A stretch of DNA of 64,000 bases from Gammaproteobacteria bacterium (GCA_013152415.1 JAADGI010000008.1:45589-109588); one strand, 5' to 3'. Shown: positions 42,108-52,009, counted from the stretch's first letter. The notes: a model not told the origin generated them from the letters alone. Translations and numbers: made by a program.

Positions 42108-43691
42108 ATGAAAAAGAACAGTCGTTCTATACCCAAGCTGAGTCGGCTTTCGGCTGCTGTTACTGCCGCGACCATCGCGTTTGGCAGTGTCAGTACTGTG
42201 GAAGCGGCCAATTGGTTCAAATTGCGTGGTACCGAGCCGGGCGGTACCGCCCATACCCTGCAGGTATGGGGGTTTTTACAGCCCACATTCGTTAACTACG
42301 ATACCGGACTCATATCCGGGGCCGTGGGCAAGGCATCACCCTTAAACGGCACCCTGCCGATTCCGGGTACTGTTCCACCGCGTCGCTCTGATAAATCGAG
42401 CTTTTATCTGCGCCGGGCCCGTATCGGTATTCGTGGCACCATGATACCCATCAGTAACGATATCGATTACTTTATCCTCACGGAAATGGGCCAGAACGGG
42501 ATTACTCGTCCTGACCACAATATGACCATATTGGATGCGTCGGTGACCTTCAACCAGTTGGCCGGCCAGCGTCGTGACGATGGCAGCAAGGGTTTGGGTG
42601 TGCGGTTCCGTATGGGCCAGTTCCTGTTCTCACAGACATCTGAAACACTGTCCAATTCAACACCGGGACGCCGGGTGCATATCTGGATGCCGGAGGCAAC
42701 CTTTCAGAATGCCCTGGGCCGCCGTGTCTATGATCAGGGCCCCGGTAACTTCACCGGTACCAAGGTCGATGGTGCCCGTGATATCGGTCTTGAGGCCTTT
42801 GACTGGACGGAGTTTGGTGATCCCAATTCACCCTACGAGTTGACCTATTCTCTGGGTGTCAGCAATGGTGATGGTATCGGGATCCAGAACGCCGATCGTA
42901 ACTATCGTTATTATGGCTGGTTGTCTTTTGCCAAGTTGTTTGACAATACTCGTGGGCCACGCCGTCATGATGCACAAGTCTACGGCTTCTACCAGACGGG
43001 TAATATCAGATTCAATAACGATCTTAATGGTGATGGGGTACCCGATCACACCCAGATGAACCCGGCAACAGGTCTGGGTGGTCTGTCCGCTTGCGGTGGT
43101 GTGGATGCCTGTCGGATTACCAATGCGGGCAATGCCAAGGATCTTAACCAGAAATATTGGGGTATTGGTGTTCAGTACTTCAATAAGCCGTTCAAGGGTT
43201 ACGGTCAGATTCGATTTAATGCCCAGTACGAGAAGGCACAAGGACTTACCTTTGATGGCCAGCAGGTACCTTCTGCCCTTCTGTCCGGACCGCTATTTGA
43301 GAACTTCGGTCTTCGGTACAACCCGAACGGTGTAAATGAAGGTTTTTACATTGATGCGGGTTACGATATCCACAAGCATTTGGGTATCAAGAAGCGGACC
43401 ACCATCAACCTGCGTTATGACGAGTATGATCGTAACAAAGGCAATGCTGGACGGGCCATCCATACCGAGCAGTTGACACTCACTGGTGAGTACTTCTTTC
43501 ATAAGAAGGCTCGTCTGACTCTGTCCTACGGCTGGCGTAATTGGGATGCCAATGACCGCACCGCTGGAAAGATCATAGGTTCCAGTGGCACACCGGCTGC
43601 ACGCCACAACGGTAATGCGGTATTGAGTGGGGTGGGTAACCGCTTCGGCGCCCAGGTGACCTTTATCTTCAAAAATGTTCTCCTGAGATAG
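42108..43691 (+). CDS. Outer membrane porin
   Basis: About 527 residues from ATG 42108 (AGGAGG eight bases upstream). Signal peptide ends near TVEA-ANWFKL. The mature protein alternates polar and hydrophobic residues like a beta-barrel, with SSFYLRRARIGIRGTMIP and LGVRFRMGQFLFSQTSETLS, patterns seen in phosphate-selective-type porins (OprO/OprP). The end VTFIFKNVLLR lacks the usual terminal Phe. Substrate unknown. Position after the DsrE gene suggests a link with sulfur or anion uptake; a terminator follows. Confidence 0.85.
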   Translation: MKKNSRSIPKLSRLSAAVTAATIAFGSVSTVEAANWFKLRGTEPGGTAHTLQVWGFLQPTFVNYDTGLISGAVGKASPLNGTLPIPGTVPPRRSDKSSFYLRRARIGIRGTMIPISNDIDYFILTEMGQNGITRPDHNMTILDASVTFNQLAGQRRDDGSKGLGVRFRMGQFLFSQTSETLSNSTPGRRVHIWMPEATFQNALGRRVYDQGPGNFTGTKVDGARDIGLEAFDWTEFGDPNSPYELTYSLGVSNGDGIGIQNADRNYRYYGWLSFAKLFDNTRGPRRHDAQVYGFYQTGNIRFNNDLNGDGVPDHTQMNPATGLGGLSACGGVDACRITNAGNAKDLNQKYWGIGVQYFNKPFKGYGQIRFNAQYEKAQGLTFDGQQVPSALLSGPLFENFGLRYNPNGVNEGFYIDAGYDIHKHLGIKKRTTINLRYDEYDRNKGNAGRAIHTEQLTLTGEYFFHKKARLTLSYGWRNWDANDRTAGKIIGSSGTPAARHNGNAVLSGVGNRFGAQVTFIFKNVLLR

Positions 43692-43717
43692 CGGTTAGCG
43701 ATAACCGAGGTAGAGTT

Positions 43718-43747
43718 GGGGCCCCTTTATGGGGCCCTGTTTTTTTT
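43718..43747 (+). terminator. Rho-independent terminator of the porin gene
   Basis: GGGCCCC-TTTAT-GGGGCCC forms a 7-bp GC stem followed by TGTTTTTTTTT, 27 bp after the porin stop. Confidence 0.9.
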
Positions 43748-43860
43748 GTGTGTGTAGGGATTTTCGTTTGGATGCTGGAGTAGGGGTATCATGGCTGGAC
43801 AGGGCACGGCGACTGTAGGACATTGTAAAAAATAAAACTCAAGCGAGGATAGGGGTAACC

Positions 43861-45234
43861 ATGATTCGAAAAAGAAACCCGATAATTATTTTATGCCTGG
43901 GCCTCGTCCTGCTGGCAGGTTGCGGTTATTCGGCTGACAAAAAAGGAAAGCACTCCAACAAGCGTATTACCGATGCCGGTGTGGTGTTACCAGAATATAA
44001 GGGATCCCAAAGTGGACGTTATACCACCCGGATTGACCGTCGCTCTCACGGTGCAGTGCTGCAGGTCTCCAAAGCGCCTGTTGAGGCCTGGGAGACGCTT
44101 ATACGGGCCCTGCATCGCTTTGGGGTGCCGGTACTTGAGAGTAATGCCACTTCGCGCACTGTGACCACAGAATGGATCAGCATGCGATATAACCCCGTTA
44201 GTGGAGAGGTATCCACACTGCCCAGTTTGCTGGGTCGGATCAGCTTCAAGGGCGTAAATCTGGAACGCCATCGTTTTCGTTTTCAGGTCCAGGCGGGTAG
44301 TAATAAGAAAGTCAGTAGTTATATTGATGTGGTCGATGCCACGCGGCAGGCCGAGATAGATATGTCCCCGGACAGTATGGCCTCATTTCTGGTCTGGCAG
44401 GACCGTCCCGTTCAGCCCGGTGCGGCAGCGGCGTTTTTGGCTCGACTGCAGGGGAGCTATGAATCTGCCATGGTGTCACGTTTGGTATCGCCGCAAGTAT
44501 CACCACAGCAGCCTGGTAGAGCCCAGGTGGTCCCGGCGATGACAATGACAGTCACAGCAGCACCAGCAGCACCGGCGGGTAAGGTGGCAACGCTGGTTTC
44601 AGCGCCGGCCGAGGAGGAGGTCTACCGCCCTGGTAAGGTGGCCACATCCACAGCGCAGGCAGCAGAAAAGAAGGGCGGTGTCCAAGCCAGCCCCCCCCAA
44701 GCGGCATTGCCCAGGCAAGCTGTCACCGACGCTAAGCTTGATGCGCAGATCGTTGTCACGGCCAAGGCATCTGCACCAACCCCCGTAGCCACCGCTACCG
44801 GAACGACGAGCAGTAAGTGGTTACTGGTACGGGCCAGCCCCAAAATAGCCTGGGTGGCGCTCAAACACGCCCTGGCTGACCAGGAGGTGGCGTTCACACT
44901 TGATCCATCCGGTCATTATGCCCTGACTACGGTGTGGTTGAGGCTGGACTATAACGAGAAGAAAGATGCGCTACGGACACCTAAAGATGGGCCTCAATGG
45001 GGTTTTAATGCCAAGGGTGATGGTGTCCAGCAACATCGCTTCCAACTGCTGGTGAGCAAAGACGCGCGTGGTGGTCATGCCTATATCCAGGCTCGGCATG
45101 TGGGCTATAAGGAACAGATCGATTTGACCCCGGATGCCTCCATTACCAGCCTTACCTGGAGCGAACGACCTACCCAGGCGCGTATTGCTGATGCCTTTTT
45201 GCGCGAATTACGGGTTATTGTTGCGCCTAAATAG
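43861..45234 (+). CDS. BamC/NlpB-like lipoprotein
   Basis: A 457-residue lipoprotein with lipobox LVLLAGCGY. Two related domains of about 130 residues (roughly 45-200 and 320-455), each with a DTTxxW-like strand and YIDVVDA/YIQARHV then MASFLVWQDRP or ITSLTWSERP, are joined by a Pro/Ala-rich linker (about 210-310). Two helix-grip domains match BamC, part of the outer membrane assembly complex, but it is longer than E. coli BamC (344) and not beside dapA. BamD is also in this window (57818). Confidence 0.75.
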   Translation: MIRKRNPIIILCLGLVLLAGCGYSADKKGKHSNKRITDAGVVLPEYKGSQSGRYTTRIDRRSHGAVLQVSKAPVEAWETLIRALHRFGVPVLESNATSRTVTTEWISMRYNPVSGEVSTLPSLLGRISFKGVNLERHRFRFQVQAGSNKKVSSYIDVVDATRQAEIDMSPDSMASFLVWQDRPVQPGAAAAFLARLQGSYESAMVSRLVSPQVSPQQPGRAQVVPAMTMTVTAAPAAPAGKVATLVSAPAEEEVYRPGKVATSTAQAAEKKGGVQASPPQAALPRQAVTDAKLDAQIVVTAKASAPTPVATATGTTSSKWLLVRASPKIAWVALKHALADQEVAFTLDPSGHYALTTVWLRLDYNEKKDALRTPKDGPQWGFNAKGDGVQQHRFQLLVSKDARGGHAYIQARHVGYKEQIDLTPDASITSLTWSERPTQARIADAFLRELRVIVAPK

Positions 45235-45321
45235 CGAACAAATTGTACGAGTGCTGGCGTCCAATTTTTGGGTGTCCACATTATCGTGGGCAGGTTTCAT
45301 TGATTTGGAGGGGCTGATGAA

Positions 45322-45912
45322 ATGAAAAAATTCATTTTCGCTATGGTGTTGTTAGTGGGTCTGTCGGCACCTGCATGGGGCGATTTTGAGGCCGGTTTAA
45401 TGGCCTATCGAAATGCGCATTTTAAGGAAGCGTTCAGGAGTTGGATGCCATTGGCCATCGAGGGTGATGCCAGGGCCCAGTTCTATCTGGGTGAGATGCA
45501 TGTGGACGGTATGGGTATGCCTGTTAGCCTGGATAAGGCCGTTCGTTTTTACCGACAGGCAGCCGAACAGGAGCACCCCGGAGCCCAGGCCCGTCTCGGT
45601 ATGCTGCATGCAAAAGGCAGGGGCCTACCGCAAAATTATGCCAAGGCGTTCGCGTGGTATCGGCGTGCTGCAATTCTGGGAGACCTTGATGCCCAATACC
45701 GGTTAGCATTTTTGTTTGAAGCAGGGCAGGGTACACAGCCCAGCTTGTATCATGCCTTCAAATGGTGGGCCATTGCCGCACGATGGGGCGACCCCTATGC
45801 CGCTGAGGAGCGTGATCGTATCAAGGCCCGGTTAAGTGCTAAGGCACTCGACTCTCTACAGCAACAAGTGACGCTGTGGCGCTCCAGTGTTGGCGATATA
45901 TACAGCTACTAA
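45322..45912 (+). CDS. Exported Sel1-repeat protein
   Basis: A 196-residue protein with a signal peptide (FIFAMVLLVGLSAPAWG) and three to four Sel1 repeats: DARAQFYLGEMHVDGMGMPVSLDKAVRFYRQAA, GAQARLGMLHAKGRGLPQNYAKAFAWYRRAA, DAQYRLAFLFEAGQG. Such solenoids mediate protein contacts in the periplasm. GGAGGGG lies upstream of the ATG. The next gene overlaps or follows closely. Confidence 0.9.
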   Translation: MKKFIFAMVLLVGLSAPAWGDFEAGLMAYRNAHFKEAFRSWMPLAIEGDARAQFYLGEMHVDGMGMPVSLDKAVRFYRQAAEQEHPGAQARLGMLHAKGRGLPQNYAKAFAWYRRAAILGDLDAQYRLAFLFEAGQGTQPSLYHAFKWWAIAARWGDPYAAEERDRIKARLSAKALDSLQQQVTLWRSSVGDIYSY

Positions 45913-45925
45913 AAGCTCCTCCAAG

Positions 45926-46420
45926 ATGAACGTCCGATTGAACTCACAGGCTTGGTACGGAACAAGCCTGTTCGTGGTGCTCGGTTTTTTGGCCGGCATT
46001 TACTTTAGCAATCAGGCCCAGGTATTTTTTGCCGTAATCATGGAGGGGCGGGCACCGTCCTTTCCGGTGGCCATTAGCCTTATTGTTCTGCATTTTGATC
46101 TGGCGGTGTTGTTGGTGGGCTTGGCATTGGCCTGGGTCGTAGTGGATCGACCGTGGTGGATTGCTGTCCTGGTCGGTCTGTTGTTGCTCGTTTACCATGC
46201 TTATTGGACCCATCACCACCTTGATGGTCACTGGCGGTGGTGGTATCTGCTGCGGATATTGTTGTTGCCCGTATTTGTGTTTGCCGGAATGTGGCTGGGT
46301 CGATTATGCAAGCGGGGCGGGGCTTCAAAGAAAGTGCTTGGGTTTGTTGGTTGCGCAGTGCTGGGTTCGGCTTCGTTAGCCTATCTGATTCACCTGGGAC
46401 GACAGATAGCCACGGCCTGA
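45926..46420 (+). CDS. Integral membrane protein of unknown function
   Basis: About 164 residues with five predicted membrane helices: YGTSLFVVLGFLAGIYF, VAISLIVLHFDLAVLLVGLALAWVVV, WWIAVLVGLLLLVYHAYW, LLRILLLPVFVFAGMWLG and VLGFVGCAVLGSASLAYLI. His and Trp are clustered in a loop (HAYWTHHHLDGHWRWW), which might bind metal or haem. Start chosen at ATG 45926; an earlier one overlapping the Sel1 gene (45887) is possible. Not a family I recognise. Confidence 0.65.
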   Translation: MNVRLNSQAWYGTSLFVVLGFLAGIYFSNQAQVFFAVIMEGRAPSFPVAISLIVLHFDLAVLLVGLALAWVVVDRPWWIAVLVGLLLLVYHAYWTHHHLDGHWRWWYLLRILLLPVFVFAGMWLGRLCKRGGASKKVLGFVGCAVLGSASLAYLIHLGRQIATA

Positions 46421-46479
46421 TTCAGGTCAAACTCTGATGGGTGGTTTCTATGGGTTGAGCCCCACCAGCTTGCTGCGGG

Positions 46480-46860
46480 TTAGCGCTCTACTTTGGCTTT
46501 GAGGCGATTGCCACCGTATTCGTGCTGGCTGTCGTGACCTTCGATGAGAACGTATTCCATGTCGGTGGGAACGATCAGGGTGTAGAGCCCCCGGGTGAAG
46601 GGTTGCTCGTCCACGTGGGGGTGGGCCAGTACCCGCCTGCCCAGTTCCTCCCCTTCCAGGCTGAGTACACGCCAATGGTCGGCATAGTGCTTCCAGCCCG
46701 TATCTTTATGTTTGAGTGTGACCTCGGCTGAGCAGCGTTCTTCCTGGCACTTTACTTCGGCCTTGACTACAGTCACTTCACCGGCCTGCACCGGGGCAGT
46801 TAAGGCGAAAGCTGCGAGCACGATAGGGCGGATTTTAAGAGATACAATCTTAACGGGCAC
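46480..46860 (-). CDS. Exported protein of unknown function
   Basis: A 126-residue protein with a signal peptide ([17 protein letters not shown]) and a beta-rich domain containing a CxxxxC pair ([28 protein letters not shown]). It starts with GTG inside the infA 3' end. The C-terminal part ([34 protein letters not shown]) resembles periplasmic proteins annotated only as hypothetical in gammaproteobacteria. Probably cotranscribed with infA. Confidence 0.75.
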   Translation of the reverse strand: MPVKIVSLKIRPIVLAAFALTAPVQAGEVTVVKAEVKCQEERCSAEVTLKHKDTGWKHYADHWRVLSLEGEELGRRVLAHPHVDEQPFTRGLYTLIVPTDMEYVLIEGHDSQHEYGGNRLKAKVER

Positions 46861-47068
46861 GATAGGTGATGCGGCCCTTGCTTAAATCGTAGGGTGTGAG
46901 TTGCACAGTCACCTTGTCGCCGGTGAGGATGCGGATATAGTGCTTACGCATCTTGCCAGAGATGTGGGCGGTGACCACATGACCGTTTTCCAGTTCGACG
47001 CGAAACAGGGTGTTGGGGAGGGTTTCGACGACCGTACCCTCCATTTCAATGCTTTCTTCTTTTGCCAC
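46850..47068 (-). CDS. infA: Translation initiation factor IF-1
   Basis: A 72-residue S1-fold protein, [19 protein letters not shown] at the start and [22 protein letters not shown] at the end, identical in length to E. coli IF-1. As in E. coli, aat and bpt-type genes are adjacent. Confidence 0.98.
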   Translation of the reverse strand: MAKEESIEMEGTVVETLPNTLFRVELENGHVVTAHISGKMRKHYIRILTGDKVTVQLTPYDLSKGRITYRAR

Positions 47069-47217
47069 AAGTATGCCTTACTAAATCATGATTAATGGAC
47101 TGGGACGGGAATCCCAGCTTGGGTCCCCGCAGCGGCCTGTATGATGCCGTAAGCCAAAGTGAGGGTAAAGGGATAGCGTGTAGAATAAGGGGGTTTATTC
47201 GGGATAATGGGGTGGCG

Positions 47218-47943
47218 TTATAATGTTTGCCAGTGCCTGTTTCGGTAAACCTGCAGTGGCCTGAAATTGGCCTTGTAATCCATTTTTACGCAGTTCTCGA
47301 TCCAGTAGCCCAGGTAGACCCATTCCAGTCCCTGGCGTTGGGCGTGGTCTATTTGCCATAGCACGGCGTGGATGCCGAGGCCGCGAGCTGAAAGCTTTGG
47401 ATCAAAGAAGGTGTAGACTGCCGATAGCGCACCGGGCAGCATATCGATGACAGCTGCTGCAATCAGTTTTGCCTCACATCCTTTGGTGGCAGGAGCGTGA
47501 AATTCGACAATATGGGTGTTGGCGAAGCGGCTAAAAAGAAATTCCTCATATAGGCTTGGATCATTGTTGTTCATGGAGCTATCAGGATGGCGACTGGCCT
47601 GATAACGCCGGTAGAGATCGAAGTGGCGGGCGCTGTATCGTCCCGGTACGATCACTGCGTCCAGGTCCTGGTTTTTAAGCCAGGTACGTCGTTGGCTGCG
47701 ACTGGGGGCAAATTCCGCTACTGGAACCCTGACAGACGTGCAGGACTGGCAGCCCCGACACTGGGGCCGATAGATCAAATTACCGCTGCGCCGAAAGCCC
47801 TGTTGGGTGTAGTGGCTAAAACTGGCCTCTTCCATGTTATAGCCGGGGTCCACGAAAAGAGTGGTGGCCTGGTTTCCCGGTAGATAATTACAGGGATAGG
47901 GCAGAGACAGGAATAGACTCGGTGTTTTTTCGTTGATGGACAT
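47218..47943 (-). CDS. bpt: Aspartate/glutamate leucyltransferase
   Basis: A 241-residue N-degron transferase of the Bpt/Ate1 type, which adds leucine to N-terminal Asp or Glu and sends proteins to ClpAP. Visible motifs: C13 and the CxxC-like pair in YRPQCRGCQSCTSVRVPV, the GYWIENCVKMDYK block and FRPLQV. It starts 2 bp before the aat stop, so the two tag-adding enzymes are translated together. Complements Aat, which handles Lys and Arg. Confidence 0.93.
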   Translation of the reverse strand: MSINEKTPSLFLSLPYPCNYLPGNQATTLFVDPGYNMEEASFSHYTQQGFRRSGNLIYRPQCRGCQSCTSVRVPVAEFAPSRSQRRTWLKNQDLDAVIVPGRYSARHFDLYRRYQASRHPDSSMNNNDPSLYEEFLFSRFANTHIVEFHAPATKGCEAKLIAAAVIDMLPGALSAVYTFFDPKLSARGLGIHAVLWQIDHAQRQGLEWVYLGYWIENCVKMDYKANFRPLQVYRNRHWQTL

Positions 47944-47945
47944 GC

Positions 47946-48659
47946 TCAGGCCACGCTAAGCGCAGGATCAATGATCCAGGGTTTTGGTGATATTGCATCC
48001 TCACGGGGGCGTTTGATTTCAGCCAGAAATACTTCACGAAGGATGAGTTGTGCCCCCAGGCTAAACAAGTGTTTGGAGGGCAGTTGGCAATCGATCATCG
48101 AGTAGCCCCAGGCCTGAAGTTGTTTGACCAAATAAACGAACGCCACCTTCGAGGCATCTGATACCTGGCTGAACATGGATTCGCCAAAGAACACATTACC
48201 CAAGGCCACGCCATAGAGTCCGCCCACCAATTCATCGTCCAACCAGGCCTCTACCGAATGGGCAATACCTCTGCGGTGGAGCTCGCAGTAGGCATTGATC
48301 ATTTCCGGAGTAATCCAGCTGCCGGTTACACCGGTCCCATTGCGGGGTAGGGCGCAGGCGCGTATCACTTCGTTGAAGGCGCGGTCCAGGCTGACCTGGA
48401 ATCGATCTTGGCGTAGGGTCTTACGCAGGCTACGTGACACTTTGAGAGCATTGGGAAACAGGACAGTGCGTGGTTCAGGAGACCACCACATAATAGGTTG
48501 ACCCTCGCTGTACCAGGGAAAGATGCCTCTGCGGTAGGCGGCCTCAAGTCGCTCACAGGACAGGTCTCCACCTATTGCCAATAAACCCTCCTGGGTGGCC
48601 TGTTCTACCGGTGGGAAGTCCAGGTCCAGGGGGTCCTGGGACAGGATGGGGATATTCAC
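47946..48659 (-). CDS. aat: Leucyl/phenylalanyl-tRNA-protein transferase
   Basis: A 237-residue Aat. [47 protein letters not shown] and [30 protein letters not shown] are diagnostic. It transfers Leu or Phe from tRNA to N-terminal Lys or Arg. Its ATG overlaps the upstream FemAB-like gene by 4 bp. Confidence 0.97.
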   Translation of the reverse strand: MNIPILSQDPLDLDFPPVEQATQEGLLAIGGDLSCERLEAAYRRGIFPWYSEGQPIMWWSPEPRTVLFPNALKVSRSLRKTLRQDRFQVSLDRAFNEVIRACALPRNGTGVTGSWITPEMINAYCELHRRGIAHSVEAWLDDELVGGLYGVALGNVFFGESMFSQVSDASKVAFVYLVKQLQAWGYSMIDCQLPSKHLFSLGAQLILREVFLAEIKRPREDAISPKPWIIDPALSVA

Positions 48660-49816
48660 TGGGCTCTCCTGTAGGGGCTGTGTTGATCTAATGCCTTGAT
48701 ATAGTCACGCATCCCCTGACTTTCTTGTTGTAGAAAATTGGCAATAGCATTGGCAAACTCGGGGTGGCGCAACCAATGGGCCGAGTAGGTGGTGGTGGCT
48801 AAAAACCCCCGGCTTAGCTTGTGCTCACCTTGGGCACCGGCCTCAAATCTCTTCAATTTTTGTTTGATGCAGTATTCCATGGCTGTGTAGTAGCAAGTCT
48901 CAAAGTGTAACGAGTGGTAGTCTCGTAATGATCCCCAGTAGCGGCCATACAGGGTGTCTTTTCCTCGCAGGTTCAGGGCCATGGCCACCCATTTCGGTCC
49001 TTCATGGGCTACGGCCATGACGATATATTCTGGCATATTGCGACCGATGCTATGGAAGAAGCACCGAGACAAATAAGGGATGGCCCCGTGTCTTTGGATG
49101 GTGGCCAGGTAAAACGCGTAGAATGTATCCCAATGTTTTTCGTCTAGCTCCAGTCCTGTTCGTATGTCCACATGGATGCCCGCCTCTTCAACTCTGCGAC
49201 GGTCACGTTTGAGTTTTTTGTGTTTGTGGGCGGAAAATGTATTGAGGAATTGATCAAAATCTCTATAGCCTGGATTGTGCCAATGGAACTGATGGCCAAT
49301 ACGTGTGAGTAGTCCCTGCTGTGCCAGGTATTGATTGGTGGGTTGCCTGGTAAACAGCCAGTGCAGAGAGGAGGCTGGGGAATTCTCGGCATAGGTCTGT
49401 ACCCCTTCGGTGAGTGTAGGCACAATGATCTGCCTGGGATCACCTTGAGCTACCAGGATTCGGGGGCCGGTGGCAGGGGTGAATGGGATGGCGGCCACCA
49501 GCTTGGGGTAGTAGTCGAGACCGGAGCGGGCATAGGCGTTGGCCCACGCCCAATCGAACACATACTCCCCGTAGGAATGGTCCTTAAGATAGAGCGGTAC
49601 CGCCCCAATCAGGGTGTTGGTGTCTCCACCCTCTGTGTCGTCTCCCTGGTAGGCCACGAGATGTTGGGGGGTCCAGCCGTGGTGGGCGCACACACAGTCG
49701 CTGTCCTCCAGGGCGCTGAGGAACTCGTGGCGAACAAAGGGGTGATCGGTCCCACACAATCGGTTCCACTGCGAGGGTGGTAGTGTGGACAGCCTGTCGA
49801 TAGTTTCCAGCCGCAT
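48656..49816 (-). CDS. FemAB/GNAT-like protein (PF04339 family)
   Basis: A 386-residue protein of the peptidogalycan-biosynthesis/FemAB-like family. Characteristic blocks: [73 protein letters not shown], and [28 protein letters not shown]...[15 protein letters not shown]. The fold is a double GNAT like Aat and FemX, enzymes that use aminoacyl-tRNA, and it is fused by overlap to the aat-bpt operon. An aminoacyl-transferase role is therefore plausible but unproven. Confidence 0.88.
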   Translation of the reverse strand: MRLETIDRLSTLPPSQWNRLCGTDHPFVRHEFLSALEDSDCVCAHHGWTPQHLVAYQGDDTEGGDTNTLIGAVPLYLKDHSYGEYVFDWAWANAYARSGLDYYPKLVAAIPFTPATGPRILVAQGDPRQIIVPTLTEGVQTYAENSPASSLHWLFTRQPTNQYLAQQGLLTRIGHQFHWHNPGYRDFDQFLNTFSAHKHKKLKRDRRRVEEAGIHVDIRTGLELDEKHWDTFYAFYLATIQRHGAIPYLSRCFFHSIGRNMPEYIVMAVAHEGPKWVAMALNLRGKDTLYGRYWGSLRDYHSLHFETCYYTAMEYCIKQKLKRFEAGAQGEHKLSRGFLATTTYSAHWLRHPEFANAIANFLQQESQGMRDYIKALDQHSPYRRAQ

Positions 49817-49948
49817 AGGAAAAGTGTAACACCAAGTTATGCAGGCGGGACTTTAAGCTGGTGAATGCCGTCCTTGATTTTTGCTTCTTCAGGGAAATCC
49901 GTGGCTAAGGCTCGACGCCGGTAAACGGCCAAGTGTATGATTTGATAT

Positions 49949-50056
49949 TCTCGCAAAGGTGCCAAGTACATAATCAAGTACATAAAGAGAATAGCGGTTC
50001 AAGCCAGAGATTGAGTGTGCCTCATTATTCTTTGCAGGCTTGGTGTCTTTGCGAGA
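49949..50056. repeat. Palindromic repeat E
   Basis: TCTCGCAAAGGTGCCAAGTA at 49949 and an imperfect reverse complement (CTTGGTGTCTTTGCGAGA, ending 50056) bound a 108-bp unit. It is the closest relative of palindrome D. It lies in the promoter-distal gap between the divergent FemAB-like gene and the nadE unit. Confidence 0.75.
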
Positions 50057-50120
50057 GCCCATTGATTAGCTTGAATAACCCACAAATTTCTCAAAGACCA
50101 TTATTTTTTTGTGACTGACC

Positions 50121-50297
50121 ATGAATTTGCACGAATACCAGGCCAAGGGTGTGTCTGAAGAAATTGCCAGTCCGGCGCCTGATGGCTGGGTTGCCCACTT
50201 GTCGCGTGAGGCCTTGGAGCAGGCCGGGTGCGTGATCGTACGATCTCCGGTGGAAATGGGACAGCGTATAGTGGAGGTCTTGCAAGACAATGACTGA
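50121..50297 (+). pseudogene. Probable sucC-sucD deletion scar
   Basis: A 58-codon ORF below the track cut-off. It opens MNLHEYQAKG, the almost invariant N-terminus of succinyl-CoA synthetase beta subunit (SucC). It then ends LSREALEQAGCVIVRSPVEMG plus QRIVEVL, like the C-terminus of the alpha subunit (SucD). The roughly 2 kb expected between is missing. It overlaps the nadE start (ATGACTGA), so it may still be translated and couple to nadE. A short leader peptide is the alternative. Confidence 0.6.
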
Positions 50298-51918
50298 GGG
50301 TCTGAAGATTGCGCTTGGTCAGATCGATACCCGGGTGGGCGATGTGGCCGGCAATGTGGAAAAGGTCCTGTCCGCCCTGCAACGGGCTCGTGATGAGTTG
50401 GGTTGTAATCTGATTGTATTCCCCGAGCTCACACTGACCGGCTACCCCCCGGAAGACCTGTTGTTGCGGCCAGGGTTTATTGCCCGTGCCGAACGGGGTC
50501 TTGATACCTTGTGCCAACAGGTCAGCGCTATTGATGTCATTGTCGGTCATCCTAGCCTGGAGAAAGGGGTTTTATTCAATGCCGCATCTTTAATTCGCGA
50601 TGGCACCGTCGTTGCCCGTTACCATAAACAACACTTGCCCAATTACGGTGTGTTCGATGAAGTACGCTATTTTAATCCAGGCCAACACCCTTGTGTTGTT
50701 AAAGTCAAAGACATACCCATAGGTATTACCATCTGTGAAGATATTTGGGAAGACGGGCCGGTAAAGAGTGCTGTGGGTGCCGGTGCGTCGCTCATTGTGA
50801 ATCTCAATGCCTCCCCCTTTCATATCAATAAGGGTGATGAACGTAATGAGGTGGTAGCCCAGGCTGCCCAGGCCAGTGGTGTGCCCATTATCTATGTGAA
50901 CCTGGTGGGGGGGCAGGACGAACTGGTGTTCGACGGTGGGTCTTTTGTGGCTGATCAAACGGGTGAGGTCATACTCCGTTGCCCACTGTTTTCACAGGCC
51001 TTGCAAGCTGTTCAGTTTTGTAATGATGGGTCGATTGTGGATCTGTCCCCCTCGACAGTCAAAATGCCAGCCCTTGAAGAGAGCGTGTATCAGGCCCTGG
51101 TGCTGGGGGTAGGTGATTACGTGGAGAAAAATGGATTTAATGGTGTGGTCATTGGGCTCTCAGGCGGTATTGATTCGGCCCTGGTACTGGCCATTGCGGT
51201 GGATGCGTTGGGTGCAGATCGTGTTGAGGCCGTGCTCATGCCCTCTCGTTATACCCGCGATATGAGCAATGAGGATGCCCAAACCCAGGCTGATAATCTG
51301 GGTGTACAGACGAGTGTGGTGCCCATCGAACCCATGTTTCAGGCCTTTTTGGATGGATTGAAAGATGAGTTTGCGGGCATGGCCGAAGACACCACCGAGG
51401 AGAACCTCCAGGCCCGCTGCCGTGGTCTGATTCTCATGGCGATCTCGAACAAAAAACACAAGATGGTGCTGACCACCGGTAATAAGAGTGAGATGGCCGT
51501 GGGTTATGCCACCCTTTACGGCGACATGGCCGGAGGCTTTGCGGCGATCAAGGATGTACCCAAGACCTTGGTGTATCGATTGGCCCGCTATCGTAATGGA
51601 TTGTCTGCGGTGATTCCCGAGCGGGTCCTGGAGAGACCGCCGTCTGCGGAATTGGCGCCGGACCAAAAGGACTGTGATTCCCTGCCATCCTATGAGGTGC
51701 TAGATGGCATTCTGGAGATGTATGTCGAGCAGGATTGTTCCCCCGCCCAGATTGTAGGGGCGGGGTATGGGCCGGCAGATGTGGATCGGGTTGTCACCCT
51801 GGTGGGTCGTAATGAGTACAAGCGCCGCCAGGCCGCACCCGGTGTTCGTATCACCCAGCGTGCCTTTGGCCGCGACCGGCGTTACCCTATCACTAACGGC
51901 TATGTACCACGTAGTTAG
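50290..51918 (+). CDS. nadE: Glutamine-dependent NAD+ synthetase
   Basis: A 542-residue two-domain enzyme. The N-terminal nitrilase-type amidase (residues 1-250) has its Glu-Lys-Cys triad in PELTLTGYPPED, YHKQHLPNYGVFDE and ITICEDIWEDG. The C-terminal synthetase has the P-loop GLSGGIDSALVLAIAVDALG and TGNKSEMAVGYATLYGDMAGGFA. It amidates nicotinate adenine dinucleotide with glutamine nitrogen and ATP. Its partner in the pathway, nadC, is at 63061. Confidence 0.97.
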   Translation: MTEGLKIALGQIDTRVGDVAGNVEKVLSALQRARDELGCNLIVFPELTLTGYPPEDLLLRPGFIARAERGLDTLCQQVSAIDVIVGHPSLEKGVLFNAASLIRDGTVVARYHKQHLPNYGVFDEVRYFNPGQHPCVVKVKDIPIGITICEDIWEDGPVKSAVGAGASLIVNLNASPFHINKGDERNEVVAQAAQASGVPIIYVNLVGGQDELVFDGGSFVADQTGEVILRCPLFSQALQAVQFCNDGSIVDLSPSTVKMPALEESVYQALVLGVGDYVEKNGFNGVVIGLSGGIDSALVLAIAVDALGADRVEAVLMPSRYTRDMSNEDAQTQADNLGVQTSVVPIEPMFQAFLDGLKDEFAGMAEDTTEENLQARCRGLILMAISNKKHKMVLTTGNKSEMAVGYATLYGDMAGGFAAIKDVPKTLVYRLARYRNGLSAVIPERVLERPPSAELAPDQKDCDSLPSYEVLDGILEMYVEQDCSPAQIVGAGYGPADVDRVVTLVGRNEYKRRQAAPGVRITQRAFGRDRRYPITNGYVPRS

Positions 51919-52009
51919 TTCCCCCATGCCGCAGGGGCGGTCTTCGATCCCTGTTCTCTAAGAGTAGGCCAGAGTTAGCCCAGGCCTCATCTGCCGTTTT
52001 GGTTCACGT

